DNA of 6,484 nucleotides from Flavobacteriaceae bacterium TMED121 (lineage in GTDB: Bacteria > Bacteroidota > Bacteroidia > Flavobacteriales > Flavobacteriaceae). The DNA lies in NCBI GenBank assembly GCA_002171295.2, contig NHFW02000021.1, forward strand, positions 51,182 to 57,665, read 5' to 3'. The notes beneath the pieces are model-generated. The model was not told the DNA's origin. It made no database searches and saw nothing but the letters and a program-made list of their open reading frames with translations. Position 1 is the stretch's first letter; every line of letters begins with the position of its first letter. Both the position numbers and the translations under genes were made by a program. Shown here in pieces: positions 1 through 6,091 of this stretch.

Positions 1-590
1 TTACTATTTCCTTCATACCATGCATAAAGATCTAAATCTGCTGGGTCATCTCCAAATGAATAAGCGGTTTTTGTTCCAGCCCGGCAAGCAAATTCCCATT
101 CTGCTTCGGTTGGTAAACGATAAAAATTTCCAGTCATTGCTGAGAGCCACTTGCAAAATTTTACGGCAGAAAGCTGCGTCATACAAATAGCAGGGTATCC
201 ATCAATACCCATGCCGAAACTCATATCAGTATAAGGCTGGGTAGCACCAGAGACGGCGTCTACTTCAATACTAACCTCATCACCCAAAACTTCAGTAGGT
301 TTTTTTGAATCAATTTCTCGAGCAATAAATAATTCGTAAATATCCCAAGTGATCTCGTATTTACCTATCCAAAAAGGGGCAATTTCAATCTCGTGTTGTG
401 GCCCCTCGTCACCAAAATGGTTCTTCTCAGACTTTGGACTACCCATCGTAAAAGTACCTCCGGGTAAATAAATCATCTCAACTTTTTCAACTGTACCTGG
501 AATAATTTGTAAATAGTCTACCTCAGAATTATCAGCAATAAAACCGATAAAAATGGATAAGAAAAGTATATTTACAATTGAAAAATTCAC
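1..590 (-). CDS. FGE-sulfatase domain (SUMF1-type) protein, 3' end cut by window edge
   Basis: Reading the minus strand from a GTG at 590-588 gives 196 uninterrupted residues that run off the left edge. Residues 1-19 are hydrophobic and resemble a signal peptide or N-terminal anchor, though without the usual Lys/Arg. The FGE-sulfatase domain begins near residue 37 with MIYLPGGTFTMGS (39-51), followed by FWIGKYEIT (73-81) and RLPTEAEWEFACRAG (158-172), all hallmarks of this fold. Family members either oxidise a sulfatase Cys to formylglycine or are non-catalytic relatives. The C-terminal part holding the active-site cysteines lies outside the window, so activity cannot be judged. Start choice: an in-frame TAA lies two codons upstream of the GTG; the next ATG (codon 39) would sit inside the domain. 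The gene lies 18 bp after the sulfatase stop on the same strand, which suggests co-transcription and a role in sulfatase maturation. The domain call is firm; true FGE function is an inference. Confidence 0.9.
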   Translation of the reverse strand, partial: MNFSIVNILFLSIFIGFIADNSEVDYLQIIPGTVEKVEMIYLPGGTFTMGSPKSEKNHFGDEGPQHEIEIAPFWIGKYEITWDIYELFIAREIDSKKPTEVLGDEVSIEVDAVSGATQPYTDMSFGMGIDGYPAICMTQLSAVKFCKWLSAMTGNFYRLPTEAEWEFACRAGTKTAYSFGDDPADLDLYAWYEGNS

Positions 591-608
591 AATAGGTTAA
601 AATTAAAT

Positions 609-2078
609 TTATTTAAAATTTTCATTAATCTTTGGTTTTTGAGCATTTATTTCGTCACCCCACACATTTAGTAATTTCTTCATTTCCTTTAACTTTTCTG
701 GATAAATCGCTGCTAAATTATTTTGTTCACCAATATCATTGTCCAAATTATAAAGTTCATAAATCTCATTTTCAAAAAAGTAAATCAACTTCCAGGGACC
801 TTTTCTCATAGCCCTTCCTGGAGTCCAGCCGCTTCCGTGATAATGGGGAAAGTCCCAAAAAAGTTGTTCATGACTAATCTTAGTTTCACCCTCCAAGAGG
901 GGTTTTAGACTAATCCCGTCAATGTGTTGATCCGGGTTTAATCCAATACCTGTGTAATCTAAAACTGTAGGGTAATAATCCATGCTATTGGCAGGAGCTT
1001 CGATTGTTTTAGCCTGAAAGTTGTTTGGAGGTTTTATGATTAGTGGGACTCTTATCCCTCCCTCATAAGCCCAGCCTTTTCCTGCTCTTAATGGCAAAAC
1101 ACTTGTTGGTGCATCTCTTCCATAAACTGATTTACCAATTAATGTGGATAACCCGCCATTGTCTGAGGTAAAAATAATAAGTGTATTTTCTAAAAGTTTT
1201 AAAGTTTTAAGCTTATCTATCAACCTACCTATATTTTGATCTAAAGCGTAAACCATTGATGCGTAAGATGCATTGTACTGGTTTTGAACGGTATAACCTT
1301 TTTGCTCTTTAATCTTAATAGGTAAACTGTCTTTAAGTAGCTTTCTTTTTTGTTTGAATTTCTGTAGATATTTTAAATTTGGCTGAATAGGTGTATGGAC
1401 GGTGTAAAAGGCAAGGTAAAGAAAGAAAGGGTTTTCTTTATTTTGATCCATAAAAGCTATTGATTCATCAGTGAGTCGATCTGTAAGGTATTCCCCCTCT
1501 GGTCCATCCTCAAGCTGAGGATTATTATAAGGGGTGTAATACCCTCCAGGAGGAGAGCCTTTAATGTGTCCCCCTTTATTGATTTGAAACCCTTGATCCT
1601 GCGGAAAAAATCCTTCATCTCCTAGGTGCCATTTTCCAGCATAAAAAGTTGGATAGCCAGCTGTCTTTAGCGCTTCAGCCATGGTAAACTCCTCAAGAGG
1701 TAATGCATGTTTATTTTTAGGCTGGACAAGCTTTTGATTTTGACGCAGTTTATGCCACAGTTCACTAGGAGGATTTTCGGCGGGAATCCAATCCGTTATT
1801 CCAATCCTGGAGGGATGTTTTCCGGTCATAATTGAAGCTCGGGTTGGGGAGCATACTGGATTGGAAGAATAGGCATTGGTAAATCTGTAGCTCTGCGATG
1901 CCAAAAGATCAATGTTTGGTGTCTCATAGAATGAGCTGCCATAACAGCCCAAGTCTTTCCAACCAAGGTCATCCACTAGTATAAAAAGCACATTCGGTTT
2001 CTTAGGCAATTGCTTTACATCTCGGGCACAGCTAATTAAAATAATACTCAATAAAAGGCAAAATCTTTTTATAATCAT
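609..2078 (-). CDS. Arylsulfatase-family (S1) lipoprotein, Cys-type
   Basis: This 489-residue sulfatase hydrolyses sulfate esters. Seen in the sequence: a lipoprotein signal with lipobox LISC (14-17, lipidated C17); NVLFILVDDLGW with metal ligands D36 and D37; the maturation motif C76-S-P-T-R80, whose Cys would become formylglycine; GKWHLG with K149 and H151; HTPIQ with H228; FTSDNGG with D306 and N307; and GKGWAYEGGIRVP with K334. All expected catalytic positions of the S1 sulfatase fold are present and the length is normal, so the enzyme looks intact. The block GSPPGGYYTPYNNPQL (174-189) followed by YLTDRLTDE resembles, from memory, the S1_16 group, some members of which act on 4-O-sulfated galactose-type sugars; subgroup and substrate are not established here. 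The lipid anchor places it in the envelope, either periplasmic or surface. Its ATG is 4 bp after the stop of the PhoD-like gene and the FGE-like gene follows, giving a compact operon. Confidence 0.97.
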   Translation of the reverse strand: MIIKRFCLLLSIILISCARDVKQLPKKPNVLFILVDDLGWKDLGCYGSSFYETPNIDLLASQSYRFTNAYSSNPVCSPTRASIMTGKHPSRIGITDWIPAENPPSELWHKLRQNQKLVQPKNKHALPLEEFTMAEALKTAGYPTFYAGKWHLGDEGFFPQDQGFQINKGGHIKGSPPGGYYTPYNNPQLEDGPEGEYLTDRLTDESIAFMDQNKENPFFLYLAFYTVHTPIQPNLKYLQKFKQKRKLLKDSLPIKIKEQKGYTVQNQYNASYASMVYALDQNIGRLIDKLKTLKLLENTLIIFTSDNGGLSTLIGKSVYGRDAPTSVLPLRAGKGWAYEGGIRVPLIIKPPNNFQAKTIEAPANSMDYYPTVLDYTGIGLNPDQHIDGISLKPLLEGETKISHEQLFWDFPHYHGSGWTPGRAMRKGPWKLIYFFENEIYELYNLDNDIGEQNNLAAIYPEKLKEMKKLLNVWGDEINAQKPKINENFK

Positions 2079-2082
2079 TTAC

Positions 2083-3699
2083 CTATAATTTTATTTTTAC
2101 TGGCCACCCCTGGAATTGTTGAACATCATCTTCAGTTAAATCTATATTTCTAGGCCAACATTCAAAAGTGACTTCATTTGCGACAGTGTTAAAGCGGATA
2201 AATCCAAAACCTGCCCCGTTTGATTCTGAATCAGGATTGGCATAAGCCTGAACATTAATTTTATTTTTAAATCCATCTAGATAGTGCCCTGTCCAAGGTA
2301 ATTTATCATTGGATTTTTCTCCTGGCTTTTCATTCTCTGGCCACCACCAACGACTATAGTAATTATTTACAATTGCTGGAACGACAAAAGCCCAAGGTCC
2401 ATCATCAAACTCATCAATACCGTGATGGATAACTGTCGGCAGATGTTGATCTCCAGCAATATGAACAGCTCCAGCATCACGAATAAGCCTAAGGGCGGTA
2501 TTTCTTCCGTGTTGTGGCCATCCATTAGAGTCCAAATCTGCATGAAGTCGATTACTTTGTCTTCCGTGAAGATGTGCTCCGCCACAAAATCCAGTTGCAG
2601 AAAGAACAGCTTTCATTTTCGTTTCTTTCTTTTTTCCCCATTGGGTTAAAAACTTGTGTTGAAGATCTCCTAACAAAACCAGTTCAGGAAGATTTATAGA
2701 TTCTGGATCATAATTAGGATCATTTATATGATCGGCCCTTGGTCCTTGTTTTGGTATCTTTCCGTTGGGCCCGGATTTAAATTTACGATCTTCAATTATG
2801 GCAAAATCTACATCACCAATTTTTAAATTGGTAAAATAGGCTTTAATCCCTTGATCAAGTTCTTCTTTATGATATGGGTCAGGTAGATGAGCAGTTTGTG
2901 CTCGCTCTACCATTTTAACGTATTCTGGATGGAAAAAATAACCGCCATCGTTTCCGTCCTTACGCATAGATTTTTTACCACCCTCACCCCAAAGATTTCC
3001 CTGTCCAATATCGTGATCATCTGGAATGGTAATGCACGGGCGATCTCTAAAGAGTTCTCTAAATTGTAAACCAAATTTTATCCAAGCCGCAGTGTGCTCC
3101 TTATGATCGTATGATTGATCTCCCGCAAAGAAAATTAAATCTGGATCTAAAGTATTAATATTTCTAACATACTCATCTCTATCCCCACGGTCCTTATTGC
3201 TATTGCAGGATAATGCCGCCAATTTTATTTCGGCTTTATTGATAGGGTCTTTTCGGATCAATCCTTCAAAAAAAGCTTTTTTACCATGGATTAGTTTATA
3301 CTTTATATTCTTATTCACTTCCCAATTATCAATTCTAAAAAGTACAGACCACCCAATTTCATTTACCTGCTCAGTTTGAACTACTTTCCATGTGTTATCT
3401 ATATAAAATGCTAATTTTACAATTCGAGACTCTTCAGGGTAAAGGGGGAATAGTTGAGCAGATAGTTTAAGGGTATTATTCGAAGTGGTGTAGATCCCAA
3501 ATGCAATTACTTGATCTCTAGGTACTTTCATTGAAATAATTGGACTGGTTTTTCTGTTCCACCAATCATTGGTAGAAAGGGTATCTAACTCTGTAAAAGG
3601 TGCTAATATGTATTTTGATTTTTTTTTAGACTGACATGAAATCGTCGCCAAAAAAATTATTAAGAATGTAAAGATGTAAATTGCAAAGTACCTAAGCAT
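2083..3699 (-). CDS. PhoD-like metallophosphoesterase lipoprotein
   Basis: This 538-residue exported protein of the alkaline phosphatase D type is predicted to cleave phosphate mono- or diesters with a bimetal centre. Residues 1-22 form a lipoprotein signal (lipobox TISC, lipidated C22). Residues about 35-150 look like the beta-sandwich domain that precedes the catalytic domain in PhoD proteins. The catalytic domain then shows AALSCNSN (161-168), FAGDQSY (191-197, D194), PDDHD (226-230), IIEDRKF (301-307), LLGDLQHKFL (342-351) and IAGDQH (414-419, H419), the expected order of metal-binding motifs. A Trp-rich stretch YYSRWWWPE (447-455) follows. It is the first gene after a good promoter and ends 4 bp before the sulfatase. 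Co-occurrence with a sulfatase suggests work on a decorated glycan or another sulfated/phosphorylated organic compound, but this family is often annotated by homology alone and the substrate here is unknown. The ATG at 3699 directly precedes the signal peptide. Confidence 0.93.
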   Translation of the reverse strand: MLRYFAIYIFTFLIIFLATISCQSKKKSKYILAPFTELDTLSTNDWWNRKTSPIISMKVPRDQVIAFGIYTTSNNTLKLSAQLFPLYPEESRIVKLAFYIDNTWKVVQTEQVNEIGWSVLFRIDNWEVNKNIKYKLIHGKKAFFEGLIRKDPINKAEIKLAALSCNSNKDRGDRDEYVRNINTLDPDLIFFAGDQSYDHKEHTAAWIKFGLQFRELFRDRPCITIPDDHDIGQGNLWGEGGKKSMRKDGNDGGYFFHPEYVKMVERAQTAHLPDPYHKEELDQGIKAYFTNLKIGDVDFAIIEDRKFKSGPNGKIPKQGPRADHINDPNYDPESINLPELVLLGDLQHKFLTQWGKKKETKMKAVLSATGFCGGAHLHGRQSNRLHADLDSNGWPQHGRNTALRLIRDAGAVHIAGDQHLPTVIHHGIDEFDDGPWAFVVPAIVNNYYSRWWWPENEKPGEKSNDKLPWTGHYLDGFKNKINVQAYANPDSESNGAGFGFIRFNTVANEVTFECWPRNIDLTEDDVQQFQGWPVKIKL

Positions 3700-3713
3700 T
3701 CATTATTTTTTAT

Positions 3714-3742
3714 CAAATATAAAAATCTATTTTAAACTTCAA
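3714..3742 (-). promoter_or_regulatory. Bacteroidota-type promoter of the PhoD-sulfatase-FGE operon
   Basis: On the minus strand TTG (3742-3740) is followed after 18 bp by TATATTTG (3721-3714). This matches the Bacteroidota housekeeping pattern of a -33 TTG and a -7 TAnnTTTG. The -7 box ends 14 bp before the PhoD-like ATG at 3699, so the leader would be short and AT-rich. It lies in the 49-bp gap after the beta-barrel gene and separates the sigma-factor gene group from the hydrolase operon. The match is by eye; no transcription start is known. Confidence 0.6.
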
Positions 3743-3748
3743 TTAAAA

Positions 3749-4585
3749 TTATAACCCAACAAAATACCCTATTGTGAAGGTAAAAAAAGAGGTGTTAATA
3801 ATATTGGTCTCGCTAATTAGTGGACTAGGAAAATTTAAATTGTAAGACACTTCAAAATCCCAAGATCCAAAATCGAGTTCAATCGGAAACTCTATCTTAG
3901 TGTTGATTAATTCAAAAACATCCTGTTCGATCTGTTGAGGTGAAAAACCAGACGAAATTTGTTCACTTACCGTTTGTTGGCTAAACAAAAAACTGAGCTC
4001 GGGATTAAAGGTTAAATCCCATTTATAATCCTCAACCAAGTTGATGTTATAACTTACACCTAGTGCAGAATATAGGGAGGAGGAGCCTCCAAAAAGGTAT
4101 CCTCCAGACATTCTGGTTCTTAAGTTTTTTTTATGGTAAACTAATGAAATTGCTAACCTATTTGGGTTGAGTTCATCAGCATCTGCAGAAAAAAATATTC
4201 GGCTATATATTCCAGTCAAATTGAATCGCTTAGAATTATCTAAAAATACTGAGTATCCTGAACTTAAAGAAATAAAGTCCCAATTAGGATTAAGTTCACT
4301 AAAGTAAGCAGATCCAAGACTCAAAAAAAAGTTCTGACCCCTCATATAACTAATATTAGGGGTAAAACTATATTGATTAATTCCAAAATTCCTGCCTGCA
4401 AAATAAACTTTATCGTCTATAGAGAATGTCGTATATAAATAGTCTGACCTGACTAAATCAACCGAAAGACTGTCCGTTTTAAAAAGTTCATCTAAAACAC
4501 TATTTAAAATAATATCTTCCTCATCGGTCTGAGAGGAAACTAAAAAAGAAAAAAGAAAAAACCCAATGAAAATTATTTTTTTCAT
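3749..4585 (-). CDS. Probable outer-membrane beta-barrel protein, unknown function
   Basis: I do not recognise a named family for this 278-residue protein. It starts with a clear Sec signal peptide (MKKIIFIGFFLF onward) with likely cleavage after VSS at residue 18, leaving Q19 as the mature N-terminus, a style common in flavobacteria. The rest is a series of short alternating polar/aromatic stretches, for example FFLSLGSAYF, FNLTGIYSRIFF and LRTRMSGGYLFGG, separated by charged turns and ending in FFTFTIGYFVGL, as expected for beta-strands of an outer-membrane barrel. Residues 20-45 are acidic and probably form a periplasmic N-terminal segment. It follows the repeat protein by 29 bp with no obvious promoter in the gap, so it may be the last gene of the sigma-factor operon and possibly its target or a sensor partner. 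Its start codon sits within a perfect 10-bp inverted repeat. Barrel topology is inferred from pattern only. Confidence 0.8.
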   Translation of the reverse strand: MKKIIFIGFFLFSFLVSSQTDEEDIILNSVLDELFKTDSLSVDLVRSDYLYTTFSIDDKVYFAGRNFGINQYSFTPNISYMRGQNFFLSLGSAYFSELNPNWDFISLSSGYSVFLDNSKRFNLTGIYSRIFFSADADELNPNRLAISLVYHKKNLRTRMSGGYLFGGSSSLYSALGVSYNINLVEDYKWDLTFNPELSFLFSQQTVSEQISSGFSPQQIEQDVFELINTKIEFPIELDFGSWDFEVSYNLNFPSPLISETNIINTSFFTFTIGYFVGL

Positions 4586-4588
4586 TGG
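4563..4588 (-). promoter_or_regulatory. Hairpin enclosing the start codon of the beta-barrel gene
   Basis: A perfect inverted repeat has arms CCAATGAAAA (4588-4579, minus-strand reading) and TTTTCATTGG (4572-4563) with a 6-nt loop. In the mRNA the AUG at 4585-4583 is fully paired with CAU spanning codons 6 and 7. Such a helix could reduce initiation unless it is opened by translation of the upstream gene or by a factor. It is mostly A-U, and Lys/Ile/Phe codons of a signal peptide make part of the symmetry easy to obtain by chance. Confidence 0.35.
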
Positions 4589-4614
4589 CTAAATATACTA
4601 AAAGGATAAAACTT

Positions 4615-5145
4615 TTAGCTCCCTAATTTTGGATTAGGCAAGAGGTTATTTTTTTGTTTTTTGAAGCGATCCTTAAAATTTTCTTGTTTTTGCTTTAACT
4701 TATCTCTTCTTTCATTTGAACCAGCCTTATAGTCTTTGAGCTTCTCTCTTTTACCCTTAAGATCATCCTTTCGCCTTTTTAAAACCATTTTTTGTTCGTT
4801 AGTTAAAGACTTAGAAAATGATTCTTTAATTTTTCTGACAGACTCGCGATTACCTTTTAAAACTTCTTTTTGATTTTCTGTTAAGGATTTCATCAAAGCT
4901 AATTGCCTTTCCTTAATCGAAAGTTTACTGTTTTTAAGCATGGATCTTTGTTCTTTGGATAGTGAATTCCGGAACGTTTCTCTATTTTTTTTCACCATAT
5001 CTCTTTGATCCTTTATCATTTCTATCTGATTTGGAGTGTAGATCTTTTCATTGGTTGGAAGGACATCTTGAGCCAACACCAAAAGGGTGTTGAAAAAAGT
5101 AATTATAAAAAGAAAAATTAGATATGTATTTTTTCTCATGAGCAT
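4615..5145 (-). CDS. Exported basic LTxxQ-type repeat protein (Spy/CpxP-like), candidate sensor for the sigma module
   Basis: This 176-residue protein has an N-terminal signal peptide with likely cleavage after A25 (VLA before QDV), so the mature protein should be periplasmic. Residues 35-138 consist of four 26-residue units with no insertions or deletions, each opening with an LTxxQ-like motif: YTPNQIEMIK (36-45), SLSKEQRSMLK (61-71), SLTENQKEVLK (87-97) and SLTNEQKMVLK (113-123). LTxxQ motifs are known from the Spy/CpxP/Zra family of helical periplasmic stress proteins, usually as two copies. Residues 139-168 continue as a charged helix. By my count the mature part has about 43 Lys/Arg against 21 Asp/Glu, so it is strongly basic, and it has no cysteine. 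Its ATG overlaps the anti-sigma stop (TAATG), implying translational coupling; a second ATG two codons on is an alternative start. Position after sigma and anti-sigma genes suggests a sensing or stress-output role. Homology to Spy is motif-level only. Confidence 0.85.
   Translation of the reverse strand: MLMRKNTYLIFLFIITFFNTLLVLAQDVLPTNEKIYTPNQIEMIKDQRDMVKKNRETFRNSLSKEQRSMLKNSKLSIKERQLALMKSLTENQKEVLKGNRESVRKIKESFSKSLTNEQKMVLKRRKDDLKGKREKLKDYKAGSNERRDKLKQKQENFKDRFKKQKNNLLPNPKLGS
4732..5043 (-). repeat. Four tandem 78-bp units encoding 26-residue LTxxQ-like repeats
   Basis: The conserved Gln falls at residues 40, 66, 92 and 118 of the basic exported protein, exactly 26 residues apart. Units cover residues 35-60, 61-86, 87-112 and 113-138. 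Shared pattern: S-L-[ST]-x-[NE]-Q-x-x-[MV]-L-K, then a charged helical stretch. Unit 1 is the most diverged (Y-T-P-N-Q); units 3 and 4 are closest. Similarity is at protein level; the DNA copies have diverged, so this is an old duplication rather than a recent one. Confidence 0.75.
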
Positions 5146-5531
5146 TAATTTACTACGTTTAATACATAACGTTCTTCAAACCAATCATCAAATTCACTAT
5201 CCTCAATAAAAAGGGATTCAATCATAGTCTCATCAGCAAAAAGTTCCTCCTCTGTTGCACTTAATTCACCAAAGGCCATTCTATTTTGCATATTCTCAAG
5301 AGGGTTTAAGTAGATCGTGACAGCAATTAAAATAGCTATAGACGCAGCAATACCATATCGCCAATTAAAGTTAAACAATGAAATAGTGACCGGCTGAGGT
5401 TTATTTTCGTTAGCGATAAATGAATCAAATTTTTCAGCCCAAATCCGTTCTTTATCTTTTCCCAAGGGAACGTCGGCCTGAGAAAGAAAATTATTGATTT
5501 TTTGATCTGAAAATTTTGGTTGTTTATTCAT
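5145..5531 (-). CDS. Single-pass membrane protein in anti-sigma position
   Basis: This 128-residue protein has a cytoplasmic N-terminal part (1-57) with a charged helical stretch (GKDKERIWAEKFDSFI, 24-39), one transmembrane segment (about 59-75, YGIAASIAILIAVTIYL) and a periplasmic tail (76-128). The positive R58 on the N-terminal side fits an N-in topology. The tail is very acidic: about 15 Asp/Glu and 2 Arg by my count, including TEEELFADE and EDSEFDDWFEER. No zinc-binding HxxxCxxC anti-sigma motif is present, and I cannot assign it to a named anti-sigma family. The role is inferred from context: its ATG overlaps the sigma stop by 4 nt (ATGA) and its stop overlaps the next gene's ATG by 1 nt. 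The expected function is to hold the sigma factor at the membrane and release it when the periplasmic side changes state. It might instead be only a coupled membrane adaptor. Confidence 0.75.
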   Translation of the reverse strand: MNKQPKFSDQKINNFLSQADVPLGKDKERIWAEKFDSFIANENKPQPVTISLFNFNWRYGIAASIAILIAVTIYLNPLENMQNRMAFGELSATEEELFADETMIESLFIEDSEFDDWFEERYVLNVVN

Positions 5532-6022
5532 AAGCTATTTAAGTTATTCTTCAATACACTTAGCGCCTGACTAATTCTTTTCTCTATCGCCTTTTGAGAT
5601 AAATTTAAGCTTTCTGCAATTTCTTTGTAGGTCAGCCCTTCCATTTTATTCATTAGTAATGCAACTCTTTGTTTGTCGGTTAGGGCCTTAAGAGCTTTTT
5701 CATACATCTTTTTCTTTTCAGAAAAATCATCATCATCATCGTCTTGGTGAACTAATTTAAAATCCTGAGAATTTACATACTCTCTTTCTATTTTTGACCT
5801 TCTGTAGTATGAGATAAATTCATCTGTTCCCATTTTAAAAAGCAAACTCTTTATATTACCCTTTGTAGTATCAATTTTCTTCTTCCAAATTTTCATGAAA
5901 ACATTTTGAGCAATATCCTCAGATAAATCTTGATCTCCTGATCGATAATAGAGATATCGTCTAAGGTTATCAAAGTGAGTGTCATATATCATTTTAAAAT
6001 CTTCTTCGGTCAATTTAATCAC
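5528..6022 (-). CDS. ECF-type RNA polymerase sigma factor
   Basis: This 164-residue sigma-70 family protein has the two-domain ECF layout. Region 2 spans about residues 8-75, with FDNLRRYLYYRSGDQDLSED (17-36) and AQNVFMKIWKK (38-48), the core- and -10-binding part. Region 4 spans about 109-162, with LTDKQRVALLMNKMEGLTYK (114-133) followed by a helix-turn-helix EIAESLNLSQKAIEKRISQA (134-153) for -35 recognition. The linker contains six consecutive Asp (94-99). No extra C-terminal domain is present. Start: GTG at 6022-6020, directly preceded by an in-frame TAA, so it cannot start earlier; an ATG at residue 11 is the alternative but would cut the first helix of region 2. It heads a coupled gene group with the membrane protein (4-nt overlap) and the repeat protein. 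A 36-bp palindrome ends 5 nt upstream of the GTG and may control its expression. The target promoters cannot be read from this window. Confidence 0.95.
   Translation of the reverse strand: MIKLTEEDFKMIYDTHFDNLRRYLYYRSGDQDLSEDIAQNVFMKIWKKKIDTTKGNIKSLLFKMGTDEFISYYRRSKIEREYVNSQDFKLVHQDDDDDDFSEKKKMYEKALKALTDKQRVALLMNKMEGLTYKEIAESLNLSQKAIEKRISQALSVLKNNLNSL
5726..5740 (-). repeat. Trinucleotide run (five ATC/GAT units) in the sigma-factor gene
   Basis: Five perfect ATC units on the plus strand, followed by GTC, encode the Asp run 94-99 of the sigma factor on the minus strand. It lies in the linker between regions 2 and 4. Slippage by whole units would keep the reading frame and change only linker length and charge. 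Confidence 0.8.
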
Positions 6023-6027
6023 TTAAA

Positions 6028-6063
6028 TACAATTCCTAAGATAAAATTATCAAAGGAATTGTA
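6028..6063 (-). promoter_or_regulatory. 36-bp centre-symmetric palindrome upstream of the sigma-factor gene
   Basis: Around a single centre between 6045 and 6046 there are outer arms TACAATTCCT (6028-6037) and AGGAATTGTA (6054-6063), and inner arms GATAA (6040-6044) and TTATC (6047-6051). Only AA/AA at 6038-6039 and 6052-6053 and the central AA (6045-6046) break the symmetry, so 15 of 18 position pairs are complementary. In minus-strand RNA the mismatches become U-U, which RNA helices tolerate. It ends 5 nt before the GTG start of the sigma gene. It could be an operator, a leader hairpin limiting initiation, or a weak intrinsic terminator for the upstream gene, since only a short U-rich stretch follows it. 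The structure is seen; the role is inferred. Confidence 0.55.
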
Positions 6064-6069
6064 AAGGAA

Positions 6070-6084
6070 AACTAATATTTAGTT
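6070..6084. repeat. Small AT-rich inverted repeat after the upstream gene
   Basis: Arms AACTAA (6070-6075) and TTAGTT (6079-6084) flank a 3-nt loop, 7 bp after the stop codon of the upstream gene. A T run lies between the stop and the hairpin in the direction of transcription, so the order is wrong for a classical terminator. It may contribute to 3'-end stability together with the larger palindrome. Confidence 0.3.
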
Positions 6085-6091
6085 AAAAAAA

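Noticed and set aside
723..908. Plus-strand open frame of 61 codons inside the sulfatase gene
   Set aside because: It lies wholly antisense to a gene with intact catalytic motifs and its translation has no recognisable features.
2367..3379. Short open frames on both strands within the PhoD-like gene (2367-2585, 2422-2649, 2887-3069, 3197-3379)
   Set aside because: All overlap a well-supported coding frame and look like chance frames in AT-rich DNA.
3692..3703. Upstream out-of-frame ATG making a three-codon open frame that overlaps the PhoD-like start
   Set aside because: Such tiny frames are expected by chance in AT-rich leaders; no sign of a regulatory peptide.
3729..3749. 7-bp inverted repeat (ATTTTAA / TTAAAAT) overlapping the stop of the beta-barrel gene, followed by T-rich DNA: possible terminator
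   Set aside because: The stem is only A-T pairs and overlaps the -33 promoter element; too weak to call as a terminator.
4586..4614. TATATTTA box in the gap before the beta-barrel gene as a promoter
   Set aside because: It misses the final G of TAnnTTTG, has no TTG at the right distance, and would leave a leader of only a few bases.
4622..4638. 6-bp inverted repeat (CCTAAT / ATTAGG) near the end of the repeat-protein gene: possible terminator
   Set aside because: It lies inside the coding region with no T run directly after it, and the beta-barrel gene follows closely on the same strand.
6023..6091. A promoter for the sigma module in the 69-bp gap
   Set aside because: The best candidate (TTCCTTTG) lacks the A of the TAnnTTTG box and has no TTG at suitable spacing, so I could not support a call; an ECF-dependent autoregulated promoter would not be recognisable by eye.
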